Source: Oligoflexus sp. (lineage in GTDB: Bacteria > Bdellovibrionota_B > Oligoflexia > Oligoflexales > Oligoflexaceae). From it: 7,154 nucleotides of DNA. The notes under the pieces are model-generated. The model was given only the letters and a program-made list of their open reading frames with translations. It made no database searches and was not told the DNA's origin. The stretch lies in assembly GCA_030151925.1 (NCBI GenBank), contig JASLCY010000059.1:1-7154 (forward strand). The letters are read 5' to 3'. Positions 1-7,154 of this stretch are shown piece by piece. Position numbers and translations under genes: made by a program. Within the stretch, counting starts at the first letter, position 1, and each line of letters starts with the position of its first letter.

Positions 1-1
1 G

Positions 2-2416
2 GCCGAAGCGATGGCGATGAGCCGTGATATCGGCGAGGAAGGGCAGGGGCACACTTACCTGATCGCTTCCGACTGCCATCCGCAGACGATCGAAGTCGTG
101 CGGACCCGCGCGGAAGCGCTCGGCATTCCTTGCAAAGTCGTGGCGCCGAGCGAGATGCAATTCGGCAAAGACGCGTTCGGCGTCCTCCTCCAGTATCCCA
201 ACACCTACGGCAGCGTCGAGGACTACGCGGCGCTGATCGGCAAAGCCAAGGCCGCCGGCCTGATCGTGACGCTGGCGAGCGATCTGCTGGCGCTGCTCCT
301 TCTCAAATCGCCGGGTGAGCTCGGCGCCGACATCGCCGTCGGCACTTCGCAGCGTTTCGGTGTTCCGCTGGGATACGGCGGACCGCATGCCGGCTTCTTC
401 TCGACCAAGGATGAATTCAAGCGCCGCATCCCGGGCCGCCTCGTCGGCGTTTCGAAGGACGCTCACGGCCAGCCGGCCTATCGCCTCTCCCTGCAAACCC
501 GCGAGCAGCACATCCGCCGCGATAAAGCGACCTCCAACATCTGCACGGCGCAGGTCCTGCTCGCGATCATGGCTTCGATGTACGCCGTGTATCACGGCCC
601 CGAAGGCCTGAAGCGCATCGCCGAGCGCACGCACGCGATGACGAGCCTGCTGGCGAGCGGCCTCAAGTCCCTCGGTTACAAGCTCGTGAGCGATCAGGCG
701 TTCGATACCGTGACCGTAACGCTCGACGCGGGCCTCGCCACGCAGATCGAAGCGAAGGCCGAAGGCGAGCAGATCAACTTCCGTAAGCTCAAGACGCAGA
801 TCGGCATCTCGTTCGATGAGAAGACGCAGCTGAAGGACGTCGAGCAGATCCTCAAGATCTTCGCTCTCGGCAAAGCGGTTCCGAAGCTCGAAGACCTCGC
901 CAAACAAGAGGGCGTGAGCCTGCCGAAGTCGCTCCACAGGACTTCGTCTTACCTCACGCACCCGATCTTCAACGCCTACCATTCCGAAACGGAGATGATG
1001 CGTTATATCCGTAAACTCGAGGCTCGCGACCTTTCGCTCACCCGTTCGATGATTCCGCTGGGATCGTGCACGATGAAGCTGAACGCGGCCTCCGAGCTCT
1101 ATCCCATCACCTGGCCGGAAGTGAACGGCATCCACCCGTTCGTTCCCCTGGAGCAGGCGGCGGGTTATCTCGAGCTCTTCCAGACGCTCGAGAATTATCT
1201 CGCGGCCTGTACCGGCTTCGATGCGATCTCGCTGCAGCCGAACTCGGGCGCGCAGGGTGAATACGCGGGCCTGCTCGTCCTCCGCAAATACCACATCTCT
1301 CGCGGCGAAGCGCACCGCAAGGTCTGCCTCATCCCGAGCTCGGCGCACGGTACCAACCCCGCGAGCGCGGTGATGGCCGGCATGGAAGTGGTGGTGACGC
1401 GCTGCGATAAGAACGGCAACATCGATGTCGACGACCTCCGCGAGAAGGCTGTCCAGCACAAGGATAGGCTCGCGGCCCTGATGATCACCTATCCTTCGAC
1501 CCACGGCGTGTTCGAAGAGGAGATCGTGAAGATCTGCGAGATCATCCACGAGAACGGCGGCCAGGTTTATATGGACGGCGCGAACCTCAACGCGCAGGTC
1601 GGCCTTTGCCTGGCGGGCAAGTTCGGTCCCGACGTTTGCCACATGAACCTGCACAAGACCTTCTGTATTCCTCACGGCGGCGGCGGACCGGGCGTCGGTC
1701 CCATCGGCGTGAAGAGCCATCTCGCGGCCTTCCTGCCGAACCATCCCGTGGTGAAGATGGGCGGCAAAGACGGCGTCGGTCCCATCACCGCGGCTCCCTG
1801 GGGCAGCGCGAGCATACTGCCGATCTCCTGGATGTATATCCGCATGATGGGTGCGGAAGACCTCAAGAAAGCGACTCAGGTCGCGATCCTGAACGCGAAC
1901 TACATCGCCAAGCGCCTCGACTCGCATTTCCCGGTGGTTTACCGCGGCAATGCCGGCCTCGTCGCGCATGAGTGCATCGTCGACCTCAAGGAAGTGAAGA
2001 AGACCGCGGATATCAGCGTCGACGATATCGCCAAACGCCTCATGGACTATGGTTACCACGCTCCGACCGTGTCGTGGCCGGTGCCGAACTCGATGATGAT
2101 CGAGCCGACGGAATCGGAATCGAAGGCGGAGATCGACCGTTTCTGCGAGACGATGATCAGCATCCGGGAAGAGATCCGGGCGGTCGAGCAAGGCCATGTC
2201 TCACGCGAGAACAACCCGCTGAAGAACGCGCCTCACACCGCGGCCTTTATGATGAGCCAGGCTTGGGATCACCCCTACAGCCGCGCGCAGGCGGCCTTCC
2301 CGAAAGAGTGGGTGAAGGAGAACAAGTTCTGGCCGCACGTGGGCCGGATCGATAGCGCCTTCGGCGATCGGAACCTGGTGTGCACCTGCCCGGATATCTC
2401 GACTTACGAGTCCTGA
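2..2416 (+). CDS. gcvP: Glycine dehydrogenase (decarboxylating), glycine cleavage P-protein, 5'-truncated by window edge
   Basis: This is the PLP-dependent P-protein of the glycine cleavage system. It decarboxylates glycine and passes the aminomethyl group to the lipoyl arm of H-protein (GcvH) in the cytoplasm. The frame is open from base 2 and reads AEAMAMSRD, matching an internal stretch of E. coli GcvP, so about 150 N-terminal residues lie outside the window and the ATG at 11 is not the true start. About 804 residues are visible. It is the single-chain form: an N-terminal half ([32 protein letters not shown]) followed by the catalytic half with GSCTMKLN (near 1063-1086), [23 protein letters not shown] and YPSTHGV. 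The [16 protein letters not shown] motif carries the PLP-binding lysine (codon 1655-1657). The C-terminus ([17 protein letters not shown]) is complete and ends in TGA. gcvT and gcvH may lie upstream, but this cannot be seen. No frameshift or missing catalytic residue is apparent. Confidence 0.97.
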   Translation, partial: AEAMAMSRDIGEEGQGHTYLIASDCHPQTIEVVRTRAEALGIPCKVVAPSEMQFGKDAFGVLLQYPNTYGSVEDYAALIGKAKAAGLIVTLASDLLALLLLKSPGELGADIAVGTSQRFGVPLGYGGPHAGFFSTKDEFKRRIPGRLVGVSKDAHGQPAYRLSLQTREQHIRRDKATSNICTAQVLLAIMASMYAVYHGPEGLKRIAERTHAMTSLLASGLKSLGYKLVSDQAFDTVTVTLDAGLATQIEAKAEGEQINFRKLKTQIGISFDEKTQLKDVEQILKIFALGKAVPKLEDLAKQEGVSLPKSLHRTSSYLTHPIFNAYHSETEMMRYIRKLEARDLSLTRSMIPLGSCTMKLNAASELYPITWPEVNGIHPFVPLEQAAGYLELFQTLENYLAACTGFDAISLQPNSGAQGEYAGLLVLRKYHISRGEAHRKVCLIPSSAHGTNPASAVMAGMEVVVTRCDKNGNIDVDDLREKAVQHKDRLAALMITYPSTHGVFEEEIVKICEIIHENGGQVYMDGANLNAQVGLCLAGKFGPDVCHMNLHKTFCIPHGGGGPGVGPIGVKSHLAAFLPNHPVVKMGGKDGVGPITAAPWGSASILPISWMYIRMMGAEDLKKATQVAILNANYIAKRLDSHFPVVYRGNAGLVAHECIVDLKEVKKTADISVDDIAKRLMDYGYHAPTVSWPVPNSMMIEPTESESKAEIDRFCETMISIREEIRAVEQGHVSRENNPLKNAPHTAAFMMSQAWDHPYSRAQAAFPKEWVKENKFWPHVGRIDSAFGDRNLVCTCPDISTYES

Positions 2417-2442
2417 TCCTCTGAAGATGTGAATTTACTTTT

Positions 2443-2475
2443 AAAGGCGTTTCCTTAAACCGGGAACGCCTTTTT
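2443..2475 (+). terminator. Rho-independent terminator after gcvP
   Basis: The left arm is AAAGGCGTTTCC (2443-2454) and the right arm is GGGAACGCCTTT (2462-2473). They form a 12-bp stem with one G-T wobble around a 7-nt loop (TTAAACC). The right arm runs into a T5 tract (2471-2475). The hairpin begins 26 nt after the gcvP stop, which suits a terminator for that gene. Read on the minus strand the stem is the same but is followed only by TTTAAAAG, so it may also stop transcription arriving from rapZ, less strongly. Confidence 0.85.
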
Positions 2476-2537
2476 AAGTTTGGTCTGGACTCGCCAACGA
2501 CACGGTTATGGTTACTTGAGGTGGATGCAGGGAAATC

Positions 2538-2564
2538 TGAAGCCAGCGCGCAGCTTAGGCTTCA
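2538..2564 (-). repeat. Inverted repeat spanning the rapZ stop codon
   Basis: TGAAGCC (2538-2544) pairs perfectly with GGCTTCA (2558-2564). Inside the loop, AGC (2545-2547) can pair with GCT (2553-2555), giving about 10 bp in total with a 2-nt bulge. The rapZ stop codon (2555-2557) lies at the bulge. In the minus-strand transcript the hairpin is followed by GAUUUCCC, with no real U-tract. It is therefore a weak terminator at best, or an mRNA 3' structure. It could also be chance. Confidence 0.35.
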
Positions 2565-3472
2565 AGGCCAACGAGCAGGTCGCGGTGCGAGACGCTGATG
2601 ACGACGTTCGGAATCGTCATGGAGGCGAGCTCGAGGGCGATGCGTTCGGCGAGGGCCACGCTGAGGTGCTTGCCGCCGGTGCAGCCGATGCCGATGCGGA
2701 AATAATGTTTGCCCTCCGCATGATACGCGGGGAGCAGGAAGCAGTGCAGATCAACGACCTTCTGCAGGAAGATGCCGGCCGCGGGATCTTCGAAGACATA
2801 GGCGGCGACCGCCGGATCCTGGCCCGTTTTGCGCTTCAAAGTCGGCTCAAAATGGGGATTACGGAGGAAACGCACGTCGAAGGTCGTATCCGCGGGCTTG
2901 AGCTGGCCGTGCTTAAAACCGAAACTCACCACGGTCACATGCAGCTGGCGGCTTATGGTCGCCGAGGAATAACGCTCTTCCGCGCGGCGAGCGAGGAAAT
3001 GCGGCGACCACAGGCTCGTATCGAACGCGACATCGGCCATCTTCTCGATCGGCTGCATCAGCGCCATCTCACGGCGGATCGCGACGGTGAGCTCACCGCC
3101 GGCGTCGAGCAGGGGATGTTTTCTCCGGGTCGTGCTAAAGCGCTCCGTCAGCACTTCCTCGGAGCTCGTGAGGAAGACGACGTCCACGTGGAACTTCGAG
3201 CGCAGGCGCTTGGTGAAGTCGGCGAAGCCCTTTACGAAACGCATATCGCGGGCGTCGATGCCGACCGCGAAACGCTTCCGGTCGGGGTCGTTCGCTAGCA
3301 GGTAATCGAGCGTCGGCTCGATCAGCTCGAAAGGGAGGTTTTCCATGCAGTGGAAGGAGAGGTCTTCCAAGGCGTTGATGACCGTGGACTTTCCCGCTCC
3401 CGACAGGCCGGTGACGATCACGAGCAGCGGGAGTCCAGTCTCTTTTTGTGCTGTAGGGATCGTCTGGCTCAC
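2555..3472 (-). CDS. rapZ: RapZ/YvcJ-family nucleotide-binding protein (RNase adapter family)
   Basis: This is a 305-residue P-loop protein of the RapZ (YhbJ/YvcJ) family. In E. coli, RapZ senses glucosamine-6-phosphate and guides RNase E to the sRNA GlmZ; outside enterics the role is mostly unproven, so only the family call is firm. Walker A is GLSGAGKS at residues 22-29, followed by ALEDLSFHCMENLP (family ALEDLGYYCVDNLP). Further family motifs are TTRRKHPL, FDTS, SFGFKHG, FDVRFLRNPH, the EGKHYF region and IGCTGGKHLSV, with a C-terminal SHRD. Residue 270 is Leu (codon at 2663-2665) where the family normally has Arg in GGKHRSV. FLTSSEEV also departs from the common FLDA form. The start is GTG at 3472-3470, preceded by AGAGG at 5 nt spacing. 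The gene begins 9 nt after the rpoN stop, so it is probably cotranscribed and translationally coupled. The length is slightly above E. coli RapZ (284). Confidence 0.93.
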   Translation of the reverse strand: MSQTIPTAQKETGLPLLVIVTGLSGAGKSTVINALEDLSFHCMENLPFELIEPTLDYLLANDPDRKRFAVGIDARDMRFVKGFADFTKRLRSKFHVDVVFLTSSEEVLTERFSTTRRKHPLLDAGGELTVAIRREMALMQPIEKMADVAFDTSLWSPHFLARRAEERYSSATISRQLHVTVVSFGFKHGQLKPADTTFDVRFLRNPHFEPTLKRKTGQDPAVAAYVFEDPAAGIFLQKVVDLHCFLLPAYHAEGKHYFRIGIGCTGGKHLSVALAERIALELASMTIPNVVISVSHRDLLVGLEA

Positions 3473-3477
3473 GCGCG

Positions 3478-3481
3478 CCTC

Positions 3482-3482
<1 letters not shown>
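3478..3482 (-). promoter_or_regulatory. Shine-Dalgarno site that supports the rapZ GTG start
   Basis: AGAGG on the minus strand lies 5 nt upstream of GTG (3472-3470). Its first base is the last base of the rpoN TGA stop. The good spacing decides for the GTG start and suggests that ribosomes finishing rpoN re-initiate on rapZ. Confidence 0.6.
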
Positions 3483-4945
<1,463 letters not shown>

Positions 4946-4950
4946 ATCCA

Positions 4951-4955
4951 CCACC
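4951..4955 (-). promoter_or_regulatory. Probable ribosome binding site for rpoN
   Basis: GGTGG on the minus strand lies 5 nt upstream of ATG 4945. It is an imperfect Shine-Dalgarno match but the best near this start. The same bases would encode Val-Val if translation began at the TTG at 4957, so the site favours the ATG. Confidence 0.4.
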
Positions 4956-4965
4956 AAAGGGCCAA

Positions 4966-4977
4966 TTCGAGTTCGAG
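4966..4977. repeat. Tandem hexamer TTCGAG x2 in the lptB-rpoN gap
   Basis: TTCGAG occurs twice in direct succession (4966-4971 and 4972-4977), between the lptB stop hairpin and the rpoN start. It is too short to assign a function. It could be part of an operator or a chance repeat. Confidence 0.3.
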
Positions 4978-4980
4978 TCG

Positions 4981-4997
4981 CCGGCTCTTAGAGCCGG
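4981..4997 (-). repeat. Perfect inverted repeat centred on the lptB stop codon
   Basis: CCGGCTC (4981-4987) and GAGCCGG (4991-4997) form a perfect 7-bp stem, and the 3-nt loop TTA is exactly the lptB stop codon (TAA on the minus strand). There is no T-tract on either side, so a complete Rho-independent terminator is unlikely. It may instead be an mRNA processing or stabilising hairpin, or a partial attenuator between the lpt genes and rpoN. Confidence 0.5.
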
Positions 4998-5725
4998 AAG
5001 TTTTCTCCGAGATACACGCTGCGAACCTTCGGGTTCTCGGCGATCTCGGTCGACGATCCGTGGGCGATGATCTGCCCGCCGGTAAGAATATAAGCGCGAT
5101 CGCAGCTGCCGAGCGTCTCCCGCACGTTGTGGTCGGTGATCAGGACGCCTAATCCGTCTTCGTCTCTGAGCTTTTCGATGATTTTTTGGATTTCTTGAAC
5201 CGTGACCGGGTCGATTCCCGCAAATGGTTCATCTAACAGGAGAAATTTTGGCCTTATGATCAAAGACCGAGCGATCTCCACCCGCCGCCGCTCGCCGCCC
5301 GAGAGAGCCGCGCCCAGCGACTTCTGGATATGGGTGATCTGGAACTTCGTCAGGAGGTAATCGAGGAAGGCCTTACGCTCGTGGCTCGGCGTTCCCGCGA
5401 CCTCCATGATCGACTTCAGGTTGTCCTCCACCGTCATCCGCCGGAAGATCGACATGTTCTGCGGCAGATAGCTGATCCCGCGTTTCGCGCGATGGTGCAT
5501 CGGCAGATCGGTGATGTTGTCCCCGTTCATGAGCACTTCGCCGTCGCTCGGAAAGAGCAGGCCCACGATCATATAGAAACTCGTGGTCTTGCCCGCTCCG
5601 TTCGGACCGAGCAGACCGACGACCTCGCCTTCCTTCACGCTGAAGGAGGCGCCTTTGACGACTTCGCGGGACTTAAAGAATTTCCGGAGATTTCTGGCTT
5701 CCAGAACCGCCTTGTTATCGCTCAT
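4988..5725 (-). CDS. lptB: Lipopolysaccharide export ABC transporter ATPase LptB
   Basis: This is the cytoplasmic ATPase of the LptB2FGC transporter, which extracts LPS from the inner membrane and pushes it along LptC-LptA-LptD to the cell surface. It has 245 residues, as is usual for LptB (E. coli 241). Walker A is GPNGAGKT (40-47). The Q-loop region is YLPQNMSIFRRMTVEDNL, with Q89 and the F94/R95 pair typical of the LptB groove that docks LptF/LptG. The signature is LSGGE (141-145), Walker B is FLLLDE (161-166, catalytic E166), the D-loop is AGIDP, and the switch His is H199 in TDHNVRE. All catalytic residues are present. The start ATG overlaps the lptA stop (ATGA, 4 bp); only a weak AGG-type Shine-Dalgarno precedes it, so translational coupling to lptA is likely. 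LptF and LptG are not in the window. Codons around 5165-5265 are unusually AT-rich for this gene. Confidence 0.97.
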   Translation of the reverse strand: MSDNKAVLEARNLRKFFKSREVVKGASFSVKEGEVVGLLGPNGAGKTTSFYMIVGLLFPSDGEVLMNGDNITDLPMHHRAKRGISYLPQNMSIFRRMTVEDNLKSIMEVAGTPSHERKAFLDYLLTKFQITHIQKSLGAALSGGERRRVEIARSLIIRPKFLLLDEPFAGIDPVTVQEIQKIIEKLRDEDGLGVLITDHNVRETLGSCDRAYILTGGQIIAHGSSTEIAENPKVRSVYLGENFRL

Positions 5726-6561
5726 TTGGGGGCCTGCTGATCGGTTTGCGGCTGGGCGACGCCGGAAGGCTTCAGGATCGTGCCCTGGCCGGTCGCGAGA
5801 TCGTAGACGATCTTTTCGCCTTTGATGAGGTTCCCGGAACGCCAGAGGCGGGCATTGCCTTCGAGCGTCACGGTCTGCGCGGCGTTATCGAAAGTCGCCT
5901 TATCGCTCTTCGCGTTCATCCTGTCATCGGGATCGTCCGCGTAACGGGCCATCGCCACGCGGCCTTCCAGGACGGCGACCTTCACCGGGCTCGAACCCGC
6001 AGGCCCGAGGGCCTTAGCCGCTTTGGAAGCCTTGCTGTCTTTCGGGAAGAACGTGACTTTCGCGTCGTCGGATTGCAGGCGCATATCATCCTGGGTGATG
6101 ACGACATCTTTTTTAAGGGTCACGACCTGACTGTCCTTGGAGAAGGTCGAGGTCCCCTGGCAGCTCCAATGCACGGGAGCGTTGCCGGAATGCTCTTTGC
6201 CCTTGCTCGTCTTACCGCCCTTTTTCAGGGGGCGGGGCGGAGCGATGGTCTCCTCCTGCGGCTCGGGGATGAGTTTGGATTTATCGGGCTGCTCGTCCTT
6301 ACCGGAAAGATCGACCTTGCCGTCCTTGTCCGCGTCCGTTTCCGTCGCCTGCGGCTTGGTGGGTTTGCTCGGGCGCTTGGCATGAGGCGTCTGAGCCGGC
6401 TTGTCAGGCGACTCGGTATCCTGAGTCTCCTTCTTCTTCTCCGGCTTCTTCTCGAGCTGATCGATATCGTTGATGATATCGGCCTTAAGGCGCAGGGCCG
6501 GCAAACCCAGGCCAGCGAGAAGGCTCAAGACGAGGAGCGACTTAGTGTTTTTGCGGAACAT
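5722..6561 (-). CDS. lptA: LptA-like periplasmic LPS transport protein with an extended charged linker
   Basis: This is an OstA/LptA-domain protein, probably the periplasmic bridge that receives LPS from LptC and hands it to LptD. With ATG 6561 it has 279 residues, against 185 in E. coli LptA. Residues 1-27 form a Sec signal peptide (RKNTK, then a Leu-rich core, probable cleavage after LKA). Residues about 35-127 are a disordered-looking stretch with about 19 Lys, 18 Asp/Glu and 13 Pro and no aromatic residue; it contains DADKDGKVD (76-84). The beta-jellyroll domain follows at about 129-263, with VVTLKKDVVITQDDMRLQSDDAKV, TVTLEGNARLW and LIKGEKIVYDL matching LptA strand patterns. It has a short insertion (DSKASKAAKALGPAGSS) between strands and a Gln/Pro tail. 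The gene lies between lptC and lptB, which supports the call. The start overlaps lptC by 20 nt; an in-frame TTG at 6567 is an alternative start with better Shine-Dalgarno spacing. Longer upstream starts would spoil the signal peptide. Confidence 0.88.
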   Translation of the reverse strand: MFRKNTKSLLVLSLLAGLGLPALRLKADIINDIDQLEKKPEKKKETQDTESPDKPAQTPHAKRPSKPTKPQATETDADKDGKVDLSGKDEQPDKSKLIPEPQEETIAPPRPLKKGGKTSKGKEHSGNAPVHWSCQGTSTFSKDSQVVTLKKDVVITQDDMRLQSDDAKVTFFPKDSKASKAAKALGPAGSSPVKVAVLEGRVAMARYADDPDDRMNAKSDKATFDNAAQTVTLEGNARLWRSGNLIKGEKIVYDLATGQGTILKPSGVAQPQTDQQAPK

Positions 6562-7147
6562 CGACAACGGTGCCCTCCGAAGGCCCAAAGACTTTGACGT
6601 CCTGGGTCTTAACATCATATTCGAAACCTTTGTGTCCTAGCATATCGGATTGGGAGTTCTGCATGCGCACGGGACGATCGGACGTGAGCTTCTCGGTGCG
6701 ATGATCGTACTTCGCGTAATCGGTGTATATGTTGAGGTCGTCGTCCGCGAACCGCACCTGGTTCTCGAGCGTCGTGGTCATGATCTTGGAATTCTTCACG
6801 AGCTCCGTCAGGCCCTTGGTCTCGAAGCGGACGGTCGCGGTCTCCGAGGAGAACGATTCCTTATGGCCTTTATCGTCCGTGCGGAAGCCTTTGACGTCGC
6901 CGAAGATCTCGAGCAGGTCCGGATCCTGGAACTGCGCGAGCTTGCCTTGGAACGTGCCCGAGGGGACGTGATCCTTGTACTGATAGATCACGAACTCTTC
7001 GGCCGTCATGCGGGGCTTTTTATCGTGCGGCGCGTTCTTCGCGGCCAGCTCGACTTTCGCGGCCTTCTTCTCTTCGCGCTGGAAATAAACGATCACCGCC
7101 CCGACGAACACGAGGATAAACGCGGCGACTGCAAGGTTTTTTCCCAT
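6542..7147 (-). CDS. lptC: Lipopolysaccharide export protein LptC
   Basis: This is the bitopic inner-membrane subunit that accepts LPS from LptB2FG and passes it to LptA. It has 201 residues (E. coli LptC 191). A short cytoplasmic N-terminus (MGKN) is followed by one hydrophobic segment (about residues 5-22, LAVAAFILVFVGAVIVYF) and then a charged periplasmic stalk (REEKKAAK). The remainder is a beta-rich LptC/YrbK domain; LTSDRPVRMQ and the following DMLGHKGFEYDVKTQDVKVFG match the LptC pattern of MTTDAPVRIE and the KANLKTQ strand. Overall similarity to the enteric protein is low, so the call rests on topology, these motifs and its place next to lptA and lptB. The ATG at 7147 is the natural start for the membrane anchor; only 7 upstream bases are visible and they show no Shine-Dalgarno. 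The last 20 nt overlap lptA. Confidence 0.9.
   Translation of the reverse strand: MGKNLAVAAFILVFVGAVIVYFQREEKKAAKVELAAKNAPHDKKPRMTAEEFVIYQYKDHVPSGTFQGKLAQFQDPDLLEIFGDVKGFRTDDKGHKESFSSETATVRFETKGLTELVKNSKIMTTTLENQVRFADDDLNIYTDYAKYDHRTEKLTSDRPVRMQNSQSDMLGHKGFEYDVKTQDVKVFGPSEGTVVDVPQKH
6573..6578 (-). promoter_or_regulatory. Shine-Dalgarno site for lptA inside lptC
   Basis: GGAGGG on the minus strand lies within the lptC coding region. It is 11 nt upstream of ATG 6561 (rather far) and 5 nt upstream of an in-frame TTG at 6567-6565 (ideal). Translation of lptA may therefore begin at the TTG, adding Met-Ser before the signal peptide. Either start gives the same mature protein. Confidence 0.6.
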
Positions 7148-7154
7148 GGCAAAC

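Noticed and set aside
11..2416. gcvP as a complete gene starting at ATG 11
   Set aside because: The frame stays open to the window edge, and the first residues align to the interior of the P-protein family.
2480..3298. 272-codon plus-strand open frame antisense to rapZ
   Set aside because: RapZ on the opposite strand has clear family motifs. This frame has no recognisable domain and starts within the gcvP-rapZ gap without a Shine-Dalgarno.
4966..4997. tRNA-like fragment: TTCGAGTC resembles a T-loop and is followed by a GC stem
   Set aside because: No acceptor stem, D-arm or anticodon arm can be built around it, and the stem overlaps the end of lptB.
5060..5100. TATATT on the minus strand within lptB as a -10 box for rpoN
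   Set aside because: No -35 element at suitable spacing, and the bases encode the conserved AYILTGG segment of LptB.
6464..6481. GATATC...GATATC repeat near the lptA 5' end
   Set aside because: GATATC is a self-palindromic hexamer, and both copies encode the DI..DI residues just after the signal peptide. It is too short to call.
5746..6597. 283-codon plus-strand open frame antisense to lptA
   Set aside because: Its Leu/Arg-rich low-complexity product mirrors the Lys/Glu codons of the LptA linker. The sense frame has a signal peptide and an LptA domain.
6562..6618. A longer lptA beginning at 6618 (MMLRPRTSK...)
   Set aside because: The extra 19 residues would bury the signal peptide, deepen the overlap with lptC, and lack the well-placed GGAGGG that serves the 6561/6567 starts.

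Overview
The window carries six protein genes and no mobile element, CRISPR array, rRNA or tRNA that I can see. By eye it is GC-rich (roughly 60%). It looks like the chromosome of a diderm, LPS-bearing bacterium of the proteobacterial type: it has an Lpt lipopolysaccharide-export set, sigma-54 and RapZ in the order known from proteobacteria. A single-chain glycine dehydrogenase and the divergence of LptA and LptC from the enteric forms would fit a deltaproteobacterial or Bdellovibrionota-like lineage. That placement is a low-confidence inference.

Layout. Positions 2-2416 (+) hold the 3' five-sixths of gcvP, the glycine cleavage P-protein, whose N-terminus lies outside the window. A Rho-independent terminator follows at 2443-2475. 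The rest of the window is one tightly packed minus-strand cluster, read from right to left: lptC (7147-6542), lptA (6561-5722), lptB (5725-4988), rpoN (4945-3482) and rapZ (3472-2555). lptC/lptA overlap by 20 nt, lptA/lptB by 4 nt (ATGA), and rpoN/rapZ are 9 nt apart. The lptB-rpoN gap is 42 nt and holds the only intergenic structure inside the cluster. The cluster is probably one operon whose promoter lies beyond position 7154. It converges on gcvP.

How the genes work together. LptC (inner-membrane anchored), LptA (periplasmic bridge) and LptB (cytoplasmic ATPase) are three parts of the machine that moves LPS from the inner to the outer membrane. RpoN is the alternative sigma factor sigma-54. 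RapZ is a P-loop regulator of amino-sugar and cell-envelope precursor supply in enterics. The same order occurs in E. coli and relatives, where hpf and ptsN (or hprK) usually lie between rpoN and rapZ; here they are absent.

I did not find an undescribed system: this is conserved housekeeping DNA. The most unusual points are an LptA enlarged by a roughly 90-residue charged Lys/Glu/Pro linker containing a calcium-loop-like DxDxDGxxD motif, a Leu in place of the usual Arg in the RapZ GGKHRSV signature, and hairpins placed over the lptB and rapZ stop codons.
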